DNA from: Syntrophaceae bacterium UBA6078
Lineage (GTDB): Bacteria > Desulfobacterota > Syntrophia > Syntrophales > UBA2210
NCBI GenBank assembly: GCA_002428735.1
Contig: DIXO01000059.1
Location: 1 to 64,000, forward strand
Length of the DNA stretch: 64,000 nt
Reading direction: 5' to 3'
A program made the position numbers and the translations under genes. Below, piece after piece: positions 8,233 to 16,533 of this stretch. The stretch's first letter is position 1. Every line of letters starts with the position of its first letter. A model generated the notes under the pieces. The model had not been told where the DNA came from, did no database searches, and saw only the letters and a list, made by a program, of their open reading frames with translations.

Positions 8233-9120
8233 ATGGGCCTCTATAAAAAATGGTTTCTTGCCACCAGACCATGGTCCTTCACGATGACGGCCATCTCAGT
8301 CAGCGTCGGGGCCCTGATGGCCGCCATGGATGGGCCCTTTTCGTGGTCTTTGTACCTGCTGACGGTAGCAGGTGTGATCTTCATGCACAGCGCCGCCAAT
8401 CTGTTCAATGACTATTACGATATCCTGAGCGGCGTGGACACGTGTGATGTGTCGACCGCGCGGTATCGTCCTCATCCGCTGGCCGAAGGGTCCCTTACCC
8501 TCACCGAGGTGATGATAGAAGCGATCTTTCTGTTCGCCCTTGCGGCCGCTATCGGCATCTTTCTTGCCGTAACGAGAGGGTGGACGATCCTCGTTCTGGC
8601 CGTGATAGGAGCCTTTGCCGGTATTTTTTATACGGCTCCTCCATTTCGATATAAATATATGGCGTTAGGGGAAATCTCCGTCTTTCTCATGTGGGGCCCC
8701 CTGATGGTGGAAGGGGCATATTTCGTTCAGCGGCAGACCCTGAGCCTGGATGCGCTGTTGGCTTCGCTCCCCTTCGGCGTGCTGGTCGCGCTGGTGCTCT
8801 TTGCCAACAATCTCCGGGACACCGCGGATGACCGGGGCAAGGGCATTCGCACCCTGTCCACCATCACGGGCAGGCACAAGGGGATATGGGTCTATGTGGG
8901 CCTGGTAGTATTCGCCTATCTGTCGGTTGTGGTTATGGCGTTTACGGGGCCTCTGAATTACTGGTCGCTGCTGGCGCTCCTGTCACTTCCCCTCTTTTTC
9001 AGGCTGCTCCGACAGATGATACAGAATCCCCCGCTGGACGCGGATGCCCGGACGGCAAAGCTGAACACCGCATTCGGCATCCTGCTCATCATCTCACTGC
9101 TCATCGGGAGGCTGACGTGA
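8233..9120 (+). CDS. UbiA-family prenyltransferase (MenA-like)
   Basis: A 295-residue polytopic membrane protein with about eight to nine helices. It has the two Asp-rich motifs that bind Mg-prenyl diphosphate: NLFNDYYD (about 56-63) and the second one, NNLRDTADDRGKGIRT (about 196-211). The pattern resembles 1,4-dihydroxy-2-naphthoate prenyltransferase (MenA), which attaches the isoprenoid tail in menaquinone synthesis. No other men genes are in the window, so a different aromatic acceptor is possible. It overlaps the next gene by four bases (GTGA), so the two are translationally coupled. Confidence 0.8.
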   Translation: MGLYKKWFLATRPWSFTMTAISVSVGALMAAMDGPFSWSLYLLTVAGVIFMHSAANLFNDYYDILSGVDTCDVSTARYRPHPLAEGSLTLTEVMIEAIFLFALAAAIGIFLAVTRGWTILVLAVIGAFAGIFYTAPPFRYKYMALGEISVFLMWGPLMVEGAYFVQRQTLSLDALLASLPFGVLVALVLFANNLRDTADDRGKGIRTLSTITGRHKGIWVYVGLVVFAYLSVVVMAFTGPLNYWSLLALLSLPLFFRLLRQMIQNPPLDADARTAKLNTAFGILLIISLLIGRLT

Positions 9121-9743
9121 AAGGGCAGGCACAGGGGTGGGGTCTGTTACTGGCAACGGTGATCCTCGCGAACATCCTCTGGTTTGCCACGTTTTACCTC
9201 ACCTTCAGCACCTTCTGGCTCAAGATCGCCGTCTCGACCATGGTGCTTGCGGCTCTCTCCTGGCGGATACGGCCCGTGGCACGGGATCGCCTCCATGTTG
9301 ACGCGAACATGCTGCTGGTCGGCTTCGCTTCCGCCGCGGCGCTGTATCTGATCTTCTGGGCCGGAAAAGAGATCTCAACCGCCCTTTTCCCCTTCGCGGA
9401 GGGTCAGATCGGGAGCATCTACGGCAAGGGGGCGGGCACCCCCCGGTGGATTGTCATACCGCTGCTCCTGTTCATAACCGGCCCCTGCGAAGAGCTTTAC
9501 TGGCGCGGTTTCCTGCAGGACCGGCTCGCCGAACGCTTCGGGGGACGCGGAGGCTGGCTTCTGACCACGGCACTCTACGCCGCTGTCCATCTGTGGTCGT
9601 TCAATTTCATGCTGATCGGCGCCGCCGCCGTCGCCGGGGCCTTCTGGGGTGCCATCTACTGGCGCTTCGGCTCCCTCATCCCTGTCATAGTTTCTCATTC
9701 TTTGTGGAGCGCCGTTATCTTTGCCGTGATCCCTCTGGGTTGA
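9117..9743 (+). CDS. CPBP-family intramembrane metalloprotease
   Basis: A 208-residue integral membrane protein with the Rce1/CAAX-protease-like core. The motifs are EELYWRGFL (EExxxR, about 124-132), a second conserved His in AVHLW (about 157-161), and a third region ending in VSHSLW. These glutamates and histidines form the metal site in Rce1-type enzymes. The start is a GTG overlapping the prenyltransferase stop, with GGGAGG upstream. Bacterial CPBP proteins act in peptide processing or protein sorting; the substrate here is unknown. A link to the neighbouring prenyltransferase is suggestive of isoprenoid-related processing but unproven. Confidence 0.82.
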   Translation: MKGQAQGWGLLLATVILANILWFATFYLTFSTFWLKIAVSTMVLAALSWRIRPVARDRLHVDANMLLVGFASAAALYLIFWAGKEISTALFPFAEGQIGSIYGKGAGTPRWIVIPLLLFITGPCEELYWRGFLQDRLAERFGGRGGWLLTTALYAAVHLWSFNFMLIGAAAVAGAFWGAIYWRFGSLIPVIVSHSLWSAVIFAVIPLG

Positions 9744-9796
9744 AACAGCCGGATAACAGGCGATTTGTGGAATCGAACCCGGGGAGGGTTGACACG

Positions 9797-10183
9797 ATGA
9801 TGTTTTTGATCGCCGCGCATGTGACGCTGATCCTCCATATCGGATTTGTCTGCTTTGTGGCGCTCGGCGGTTTTCTCGCGTGGCGATGGCGGTGGGTCCT
9901 GTTTCTCCATATACCGGCCGCGGTGTGGGGGGCGCTTATAGAGTACCGGGGTTGGGTGTGTCCGCTCACGCCGCTTGAGAACCGGCTGAGGGAAGCGGCC
10001 GGACAGGCAGGGTATTCCGGCGGATTCCTCGAACAGTACCTGCTGCCGGTGTTGTACCCGGAAGCCCTGAGCCGCGAGGCTCAAATAGTCCTTGGCACGT
10101 TCGTAATCATAATCAATGTCCTGGCCTACGGCTGGTTGATACGACGCTCCCGGGCAAGGAAGAACCGTCCTCCGGCTTCCTGA
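9797..10183 (+). CDS. DUF2784 membrane protein
   Basis: A 128-residue protein with three to four predicted membrane helices and the DUF2784 signature. The signature comprises an N-terminal helix with HxxFVxFVxxGG-type pattern (HIGFVCFVALGG), HIPAAVWGALIE, the conserved CPLTPLENRLR, and a GYSGGFLEQYLLPVLYP segment. The start at 9797 has GGGGAGGG ten bases upstream. The family has no established function. The gene follows the CPBP protease by 53 bases and is probably in the same transcript. Confidence 0.85.
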   Translation: MMFLIAAHVTLILHIGFVCFVALGGFLAWRWRWVLFLHIPAAVWGALIEYRGWVCPLTPLENRLREAAGQAGYSGGFLEQYLLPVLYPEALSREAQIVLGTFVIIINVLAYGWLIRRSRARKNRPPAS

Positions 10184-10340
10184 GCCTGGCTTCATGATGT
10201 GCCCGTGAAGAAGTATCCGTGAACTAAGGATCGATATTTCTATAGTTTCCGGACCGATCAACCGATATACAGTCCGGAGGGTACTACCGCGGGCGGTTTT
10301 TGATTCCCTGAAACCCGCAATCCCACGAAAAGGGTGCATC

Positions 10341-12089
10341 ATGAGGGGCACACAACCGGGCGCACACAAGGCTGCTGATGGGATAAACGGACTGATGTCC
10401 GATCAGTATCGGATTCTTCCCGCCGACCTGGGGGAGTTTGGTGCCATTGTGGCGGACGCCGAAACGAATCGGATTCTGGATGTCAACACAACCCTGCTGG
10501 CTCTCCTGGGAATGGAGCGTGAAGCGGTCGTGGGGCAGGATCATGCCCAGTTTGTTTCACCGGCCAATCATAGGCGTTCTTCGGACCATGATCATGGCAA
10601 GGATGTGAAACCTGCGGAATGGACCCTGTCCTGCGGCAACGGGAAATCCATCCCGATCCTCAACCTCATGCTGCCCGTAGAAATCGATGGGCGGAAGGCG
10701 TTTCTGGAAAATATTATTGATATCTCGGCCTGGAAAAAGGCCGAAGAAGAGCTCAAGCGCTGCACGGTCTATGATTCCCTGACGGGACTGGCCAACCGTT
10801 CTTTGCTTGTGGATCGACTGGATCGGTGCATCGCGCGGGCGCAGCGCCATCCCGACTTTCTTTTTTCCGTCCTCCTGCTCGATATGGACCGTTTCAAGTT
10901 CCTGAATGAAAGCCTCGGCCACGCGACCGCTCAGCAGACCCTGGTCGTTGTTGCTGAACGGATACGGAATGCTCTTCGGGCCGTCGATACGGTCGCGATT
11001 CAGACAAGCCCGTCCCATACCTTTGCCCGCATGGGTGAAGACAAATTCACCATTATTCTTGAGGGGGTGCACCGCAACGAAGACGTCGTGCGGGTGGCCC
11101 AGAGAATACAGGATCTCTTTGACCAGCCGCTGGATGTGAACGGCCAGGAAGTTTTTACCTCGGTCAGCGTGGGGATCGCCATCTACGACGGGAAAGTGAC
11201 CTCCGCCGACGACATGCTGCGGGACGCGGACATAGCCCTCTATCGGGCCAGAAAACGGGGGCGGCGCAGTTATATGGTGTTCGACGAGGAAGTGCACGCC
11301 CAGGCCGTCGAGCGCATGACCCTCGAGAATGATCTTCGCCATGCCGTCGAACAAAAGCAATTCTCGCTGGCCTTTCAGCCTATCGTCTCGCTGGTCAGCG
11401 ATCGCATCATGGGCGTTGAAGCCCTGATCCGCTGGCAGCATCCTGAACGGGGGGAAATCAAGCCGGCACAGTTTATTCCCATTGCCGAGGCAATGGGCCT
11501 GATTGTGCCCATCGGGCTGTTCGTCCTGCGCGAGGCCTGCCGGCAGATGAAACTCTGGCAGGACCAGTTTCCCGCCGATCCTCCTCTCACCGTGGCGGTG
11601 AATCTTTCCGGCATTCAGATCCGCCAGCCCGATCTACCCGGGGATGTGAAGCGTATTCTGAAAGAGACCGGCCTGGCTCCCGGAAGTCTGCACCTGGAAA
11701 TCACCGAAAGCGCGCTCATCGAAAATGACCGGCATACTGCCGCCACCCTCAAAAAACTCAAGAAGCTGGGGGTCAGTCTCCATCTGGACGATTTCGGTAC
11801 GGGATACTCTTCGCTGAGCTACCTGCACCAATTCCCCATCGATATGCTGAAAGTGGATCGCATGTTTGTCCACAACCTCGATCGAGACAAGAGCAAACTG
11901 GGACTGGTGGAATCGATCATGGCCATGGCCCACAACCGGGGGATGGGCGTGATCGCCGAAGGCATCGAGGGCGGGCCACAGCTTGAGTGTCTCAAAGGCA
12001 TGTCGTGCGAACAGGGCCAGGGTTTTCACCTGGCACGCCCCAAAGAGGCAAAAGCCATTGAGATGCTGCTGTCAAGCCAATACCGCTAG
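10341..12089 (+). CDS. PAS-GGDEF(degenerate)-EAL protein, likely c-di-GMP phosphodiesterase
   Basis: A 582-residue cytoplasmic signalling protein. A PAS-like sensor occupies about 25-135, a GGDEF domain about 140-310 and an EAL domain about 325-575. The GGDEF active-site loop reads GEDKF in place of GGDEF (about 230), so cyclase activity is doubtful; such domains often act as GTP-sensing regulators. The EAL domain is intact: EALIRW, the Glu in LEITES, and DDFGTGYSSLSYL with the metal-binding aspartates, then KVDRMFV. It should hydrolyse cyclic di-GMP. It stands alone with 157 bases upstream. Related outputs in the window are the PilZ protein at 17.5 kb and the PEP-CTERM protein at 18.5 kb. 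Confidence 0.9.
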   Translation: MRGTQPGAHKAADGINGLMSDQYRILPADLGEFGAIVADAETNRILDVNTTLLALLGMEREAVVGQDHAQFVSPANHRRSSDHDHGKDVKPAEWTLSCGNGKSIPILNLMLPVEIDGRKAFLENIIDISAWKKAEEELKRCTVYDSLTGLANRSLLVDRLDRCIARAQRHPDFLFSVLLLDMDRFKFLNESLGHATAQQTLVVVAERIRNALRAVDTVAIQTSPSHTFARMGEDKFTIILEGVHRNEDVVRVAQRIQDLFDQPLDVNGQEVFTSVSVGIAIYDGKVTSADDMLRDADIALYRARKRGRRSYMVFDEEVHAQAVERMTLENDLRHAVEQKQFSLAFQPIVSLVSDRIMGVEALIRWQHPERGEIKPAQFIPIAEAMGLIVPIGLFVLREACRQMKLWQDQFPADPPLTVAVNLSGIQIRQPDLPGDVKRILKETGLAPGSLHLEITESALIENDRHTAATLKKLKKLGVSLHLDDFGTGYSSLSYLHQFPIDMLKVDRMFVHNLDRDKSKLGLVESIMAMAHNRGMGVIAEGIEGGPQLECLKGMSCEQGQGFHLARPKEAKAIEMLLSSQYR

Positions 12090-12347
12090 AACCACCCCCT
12101 CCGCATTTTCAGTCACCTCACAAAAAGGTTAAATCTCCTCTTGACTTATGGTAAGAGAAGACCGGACACTCTCGGACGAGCGGACGGTAAGTATAGACGT
12201 CCCGGTGCCATCGTTTTCTGATGGTGCTTCCCACTGAAGAGGAAGCCTTTCAGACGGTCGATCTCTCGCGGGATCGGAGCAGAGAACTGCATCAAATCGA
12301 AAAATGAGTGCGCGCGTTGTCGCACGACCCCTTTGGAGAAGACATTA

Positions 12348-13001
12348 GTGGTACTGGAGGCAGTCATATTTGACATGGATGGCGTCCTGATCGATTCCGA
12401 ACCTCTCTGGCGGCGGGCCGAGCAAGAGGTCTTCGGGAAGGTGGGGATTGCCCTCACGAAGGAGATGTGTATCGGAACGATGGGGCTCCGGCTGGACGAG
12501 GTCGTCGCTTACTGGTACGGGCGATTTCCCTGGACAGGGAAAAGCCCAGGGCAAGTCGAAGAAGAGGTCCTGTCTGAAATGTATCGACTCATAGCGGACG
12601 AAGGGAAGCCCTTGCCGGGGGTGCATGAAACCCTCGGTGCCGTGCGGGATTCAGGCGTGGATCTCGCCATCGCCTCGTCATCCCCCTTCGGCCTGATCGA
12701 GGCGGTGGTTGATAAACTGGAAATTCGCGATTATTTCAGCGTCATGTGCTCGGCCGACGAAGATGCCCTCGGGAAGCCCGACCCCGCCGTGTACCTCCGG
12801 ACCGCTGATCGGCTGGCGGTTGATCCCAACGCCTGCCTCGTCTTTGAAGACTCACTCCTGGGTGTGCGAGCGGCAAAAGCCGCGGGGATGATCGTCGTTG
12901 CTGTGCCCGCCGCCGATCAATACAACGACCCGCGATTTCATGAGGCTGATTGCAAGGTGCCCTCCCTTGTGGAATTTTCGTTTGATATGGTGAAGACATG
13001 A
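12348..13001 (+). CDS. HAD-superfamily sugar phosphatase (HxpB/YniC-like)
   Basis: A 217-residue HAD subfamily IA hydrolase of the beta-phosphoglucomutase type. It has motif I FDMDGVLIDSEP (nucleophile and acid Asp), cap region, motif II SSSP, and motif III/IV K-P-D-P...VFEDSLLGVRAAKAAGM. The phrases LWRRAEQEVF and MGLRLDEVV-x-YWY resemble E. coli HxpB/YniC, a hexitol/2-deoxyglucose-6-phosphate phosphatase. The GTG at 12348 is preferred over the upstream TTG because GGAG is nine bases before it. Substrate preference is an inference. It appears to be monocistronic. Confidence 0.8.
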   Translation: MVLEAVIFDMDGVLIDSEPLWRRAEQEVFGKVGIALTKEMCIGTMGLRLDEVVAYWYGRFPWTGKSPGQVEEEVLSEMYRLIADEGKPLPGVHETLGAVRDSGVDLAIASSSPFGLIEAVVDKLEIRDYFSVMCSADEDALGKPDPAVYLRTADRLAVDPNACLVFEDSLLGVRAAKAAGMIVVAVPAADQYNDPRFHEADCKVPSLVEFSFDMVKT

Positions 13002-13009
13002 AAACGGCG

Positions 13010-13018
13010 TGGTATAAT
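13010..13018 (+). promoter_or_regulatory. Extended -10 promoter for the molbindin gene
   Basis: TGGTATAAT (13010-13018) is a perfect extended -10 element, about 85 bases upstream of the mop start. No good -35 is present, which is usual for extended -10 promoters. Confidence 0.45.
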
Positions 13019-13104
13019 AGATGCCGGTGGGAGGGTGGATGTCATTCCGTGAGCTTCTCGCGTGTCCATGCAATATACGATGCAACGAAGGGAGGAAGCA
13101 CGTT

Positions 13105-13317
13105 ATGAAAATCAGCGCACGTAATACCCTGAAGGGGACGGTGAAAGAGATCAAAGAAGGAGTGGTCAATAACGAGATCACCATCCAACTCGCCGGAGGG
13201 CAAGAGATTATCTCCATTATTACACAGACGTCCAGCAATGCCCTGGGGCTCAAGCTCGGCAAAGCCGTTACAGCAGTCATCAAGGCCTCGAACGTAATGG
13301 TGGCCGTGGAAGACTGA
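13105..13317 (+). CDS. mop: Molbindin, single TOBE (Mop) domain
   Basis: A 70-residue protein consisting of one TOBE/Mop domain: SARNTLKGTVKEI, then GVVNNEITIQLAGG, ITQTSSNALGL and the terminal IKASNVMVAVED. Molbindins assemble as hexamers that store molybdate or tungstate oxyanions in the cytoplasm. The start has GGGAGG nine bases upstream; a longer reading frame from 13021 adds no homologous residues. The window also has a molybdenum/tungsten-dependent formate dehydrogenase and mobB, which are the natural users of the stored metal. Confidence 0.9.
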   Translation: MKISARNTLKGTVKEIKEGVVNNEITIQLAGGQEIISIITQTSSNALGLKLGKAVTAVIKASNVMVAVED

Positions 13318-13474
13318 CACGCATTCCCTGAGCGGGCCGGTCCCTCTGGTGGTACCGGGACTGGTGATTCTTCCGGTACTGAGCCGGGAGCGCGGGAAAC
13401 GCGTGCCCCTTTGTGCAGAGAGAACATGCTCAGTGTCCGGATACCCGCCACGGGGAAGAGAAAAGGACGTGTGC

Positions 13475-14194
13475 ATGAAAACGATCCGTTCGGCCCTGTT
13501 GTGGTTCTCGGGGATCATCTGCTTTTTCTTCTTTTTTCTCATTGTTGCACTCGGCCTCATTATGTCTGACGGCAGGACCATATACCCGGCAGTGCGCGTC
13601 CTTGCGAGGATACAGCTCCTGAGCATGGGGCTGCGCCTCCGGGTCCACGGATACGACTGTTTTGATCCCCGCCGCAGCTATCTGATCATGGGCAATCATG
13701 AAAGCATGTTCGATGTCTTCGTCATCCCCGCGGCCCTCCCCATGCACGCGGTGGGAATCGAGGCGGATTACCACTTTTCCCTGCCTCTGTGGGGGTACCT
13801 GACCAGGAAATGGGGGAATATCCCCATTTCCCGTGAAAACCGTGTCCGGGCTATCAGGGCACTGGACGGGGCGACCCGGGTCCTCGGAGCCGGCACCTCC
13901 ATTGTCGTCCTGCCCGAAGGCCACCGGACACTGAACGGGCAGGTTGGTCCCTTCAAAAAGGGTCCGTTCCATCTGGCCCTCGCCGCCGGGGCCGATATCC
14001 TTCCCTTTGCCGTGAGCGGATTGTATGAGTACCGAAGCAAGGAAGGCTGGCTGCTCAGCCCCCAAACGGCGCATGTGACCTTCGGCGCGCCGATACCATA
14101 CGAAAGTTATAAGGACAATGCGGTTGATGACATCCTGCGCAGGGTGCATCGGGAGGTTGTCGCCCTGAAGGATGACCGCTCACGTATCGCATAA
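13475..14194 (+). CDS. plsC: 1-acyl-sn-glycerol-3-phosphate acyltransferase
   Basis: A 239-residue membrane-bound acyltransferase that converts lysophosphatidate to phosphatidate. It has an N-terminal membrane helix (about 5-30), block I NHESMFD (H-x4-D, about 71-77), block II around ISRENR, and block III LPEGHRTLNG. The third block has His where FPEGTRS is usual. The start at 13475 follows AAAAGGA by seven bases. Other LPLAT-family roles, such as lyso-ornithine acylation, cannot be excluded. Confidence 0.85.
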   Translation: MKTIRSALLWFSGIICFFFFFLIVALGLIMSDGRTIYPAVRVLARIQLLSMGLRLRVHGYDCFDPRRSYLIMGNHESMFDVFVIPAALPMHAVGIEADYHFSLPLWGYLTRKWGNIPISRENRVRAIRALDGATRVLGAGTSIVVLPEGHRTLNGQVGPFKKGPFHLALAAGADILPFAVSGLYEYRSKEGWLLSPQTAHVTFGAPIPYESYKDNAVDDILRRVHREVVALKDDRSRIA

Positions 14195-14264
14195 TCGCGT
14201 TCGGCCCCGGACAGCCACACACAGGAAAGCATGGTTTGTAAGTACTTAAAAAAGGAGGGTAATT

Positions 14265-14507
14265 ATGACACTTGAAACAACGAGAAGTATGCTGGCGTGG
14301 TGCTCGGTCATCAACTACGGCTTGCTGCTGCTATGGGTCTTTGCCTTTATCCTCGCCCATGACTGGATGTACCGTCTCCACGGCAGATGGTTCAGTATCC
14401 CGGTCGAGAGGTTTGACGCCTTGCACTATGGCAGCTTGGGAGCGTTCAAGATGGGGATTCTCCTGTTCAATCTGGTCCCCTATCTTGCCCTGCGCATCGT
14501 CGGGTGA
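14265..14507 (+). CDS. Small two-helix membrane protein, DUF6868-like
   Basis: An 80-residue protein with two hydrophobic helices (about 12-32 and 62-78) around a polar segment WMYRLHGRWFSIPVERFDALHYG. This layout matches a small uncharacterised family that I recall as DUF6868. It has a strong ribosome binding site (AAGGAGG) upstream. It sits between plsC and a HAD phosphatase, so it may share their transcript. No function is known. Confidence 0.7.
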   Translation: MTLETTRSMLAWCSVINYGLLLLWVFAFILAHDWMYRLHGRWFSIPVERFDALHYGSLGAFKMGILLFNLVPYLALRIVG

Positions 14508-14525
14508 GAGGCCAGGTACGCGGCG

Positions 14526-15134
14526 ATGAAAACGATACAAGCGGTTATCTTCGATTGGGGAGGGGTGCTGATCGAAAACCCTTCACCAAATCTGGACCTT
14601 CACTGTACCAAGGAACTGGGTGTCCCGGAGGATGCTTTCGCGCGGGTACGAGAAACCCACTACCCCGCCTTTCTGAAGGGTGTGATCTCCGAGGCGGAGT
14701 TCTGGATACGGGCGTGCGGTGATCTGGGGGTGCCGCTCCCGAGAGTTCCCTCTCTCTGGGGAGAGGCCTTCCGGCGAGCGTATGTCCCACGGAAAGAGAT
14801 GTTCGATCTTGTCGTCTTACTGAAGGCGAGCGGCTATCGGACGGCGCTCCTTTCGAACGCGGAAGAGCCGGCAGCTTTCTATTTCAAGGAACTCGGCTAT
14901 TCCATGTTCGACGTGCTCACCTTCTCATGCCTCGAACAGACGGCGAAACCCGAACCGGAGATATACGAACGCACACTCCGACGACTAGGGGTCGCCCCCG
15001 CTGAGGCTCTGCTGATCGACGACCGAGAAGAGTGCCTGGACGGCGCGTGGGCTGTCGGCATCCACGCCCTTCTATTCACGACGGCCGAGGATACGATAGC
15101 CTCCCTGAAGTCCTGCCTGAGCCGTGGAGAGTAA
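14526..15134 (+). CDS. HAD-superfamily hydrolase, subfamily IA
   Basis: A 202-residue HAD phosphatase. It has motif I FDWGGVLIENP (the second Asp of DxD is replaced by Gly, as in haloacid-dehalogenase/epoxide-hydrolase-N-like members), motif II LLSNAEEP, Lys in AKPEPEIY, and motif IV LLIDDREECLDGA. The WGGV form places it in the HAD-IA variant 3 (HAD_sEH-N-like) group. Substrate unknown. It follows the small membrane protein by 18 bases; the ribosome binding site is weak. Confidence 0.8.
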   Translation: MKTIQAVIFDWGGVLIENPSPNLDLHCTKELGVPEDAFARVRETHYPAFLKGVISEAEFWIRACGDLGVPLPRVPSLWGEAFRRAYVPRKEMFDLVVLLKASGYRTALLSNAEEPAAFYFKELGYSMFDVLTFSCLEQTAKPEPEIYERTLRRLGVAPAEALLIDDREECLDGAWAVGIHALLFTTAEDTIASLKSCLSRGE

Positions 15135-15285
15135 GTTGGACTGGTAAAAAGTGCCATGTCATATGTTCAGACACATATCCGAAGCAGACCGGATTGAAGA
15201 TGGCGATGATCTCAGAACGATTCAAGACCTGCCCGGGCATATCATGAATAATAGGTTACCTCTGCCCCTTCCGACTCCCGCTATC

Positions 15286-16161
15286 CTAGTACCACGTCAC
15301 ACGGGCGGGGTTTCTGGAAACAAGCCTTTTGAAATTAACATCGGGATACCCCACCATAAAGGAAAGAGGGACGATATGTTCTTCCGGTATGGCGAGCATT
15401 TTTTTAAATTCCGGCGACATATTGACGGCAAATACAAAAAAGCCGCAGAAGCAGGTCCCCAAGTCAAGACTTTCCACCATTAGTACCATTTGCATGCCCG
15501 CAAGCCCAGCATCGACCATGGGTGATGTGCTTTCCGACGGATTGATATGAAGGGCCACCAAGACTGGAGCGTGATAGAATAGTTTGTCAATACCTTCTTG
15601 CATTTCGGTTTTCATTTCTTTCCAACGCTTTGTGTAGACTTTCCTCACCTCATATTCTACAGGGACAGACTGCCCGGTTCGTGCCTGAAGATCAAGGGCC
15701 GCATCGATTTCTTTCGCCTGACGAGCAAGAAGATCAACCGTCATGCGCTTTACTTCGGAGATTTTGGAAGGGGTATTGACAACAACGTAATGAAGACCCT
15801 GGCGGTTACCTCCGGTGGGCGCGAACCTTCCAGCCTGTATGATTGTCTCCAGCTTCTCCCGCTCGACAGGCCTGTTTTTGAACTGCCGAATGCTTCTCCG
15901 GGAACGGAAGAACGACAGGAGGACATCAGGTGTTGGATACCGCTCTCTACCGGGCGCCTCGACAAATTCCGAAGCATTAAGCGTCGGAAGTTCCGGTGCA
16001 TCGACTGGACAGATGGCCTTGCAATGTCCGCACAGGGTGCAGCCGTCAGGATTGGTCACACGTGCCGCTCTTTCTCCTTCTTCAAGAATACCACGCACGC
16101 AAAGAGGAATGCACAGTCCGCAGGACGTGCACTTTTCTTCATTGATACGAATCAGCTCCAT
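15286..16161 (-). CDS. Nitroreductase with N-terminal 2x[4Fe-4S] ferredoxin domain
   Basis: A 291-residue fusion. Residues 1-60 form a bacterial ferredoxin with two clusters (CTSCGLCIPLC and CTLCGHCKAICP). Residues about 80-290 form an FMN nitroreductase with the opening RRSIRQFKNRPV, APTGGNRQG, and the late segment of the family (CFCGFFVFA, PLSFMVGYP). The ferredoxin part would deliver electrons directly to FMN. Such fusions are common in anaerobes. The start has AGAAGGAGAT upstream. It is divergent from the lyase gene on the right. Unlike the nitroreductase at 127-504 it is complete. Confidence 0.88.
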   Translation of the reverse strand: MELIRINEEKCTSCGLCIPLCVRGILEEGERAARVTNPDGCTLCGHCKAICPVDAPELPTLNASEFVEAPGRERYPTPDVLLSFFRSRRSIRQFKNRPVEREKLETIIQAGRFAPTGGNRQGLHYVVVNTPSKISEVKRMTVDLLARQAKEIDAALDLQARTGQSVPVEYEVRKVYTKRWKEMKTEMQEGIDKLFYHAPVLVALHINPSESTSPMVDAGLAGMQMVLMVESLDLGTCFCGFFVFAVNMSPEFKKMLAIPEEHIVPLSFMVGYPDVNFKRLVSRNPARVTWY

Positions 16162-16533
16162 TGGCCTTATCTCCTTCTTCTGTAAGCCCGATAAAGCCGT
16201 ATATTTCTTTTGATGGTTTCCGGGCGGGGGTTATTCCTTTACTTCCTTTGTCAGCGTCTTGTCAATCTCCTTTCCGTGAGTTGTCACAATATGTTAGTAA
16301 CCGCCCCTTAGGAATGTCTGTATCCCTCTGTATCCCATTGACCTGCAAATCCATTTCTCTTATACTCTTTCTGCGGAAAAGGAGATCCTGGTGAGATCGC
16401 CGGTGGCCGGGTTTACGGGATTGACTTCATAATTTGAGAGATCCGCTGCAGGTACGTCGTGGGTGGAAAATCTGACCCGTTACGGCAGGAAAATGGTTTA
16501 TCAAAGAAAACCATAACCATAGAGGGAAAACAT
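16162..16533. other. Intergenic region, 372 bases, divergent genes
   Basis: Separates the minus-strand ferredoxin-nitroreductase from the plus-strand lyase. It holds a good plus-strand promoter (16338-16366) and a 13-codon frame starting GTG at 16391 behind AAGGAGA, which is too short to call as a gene. Nothing else was seen. Confidence 0.5.
16338..16366 (+). promoter_or_regulatory. Sigma-70 promoter for the CitE-like lyase gene
   Basis: TTGACC (16338-16343), 17-base spacer, TATACT (16361-16366): five of six matches in each box with ideal spacing. It lies 168 bases upstream of the lyase start, so a leader of about 160 bases is implied. Confidence 0.55.
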
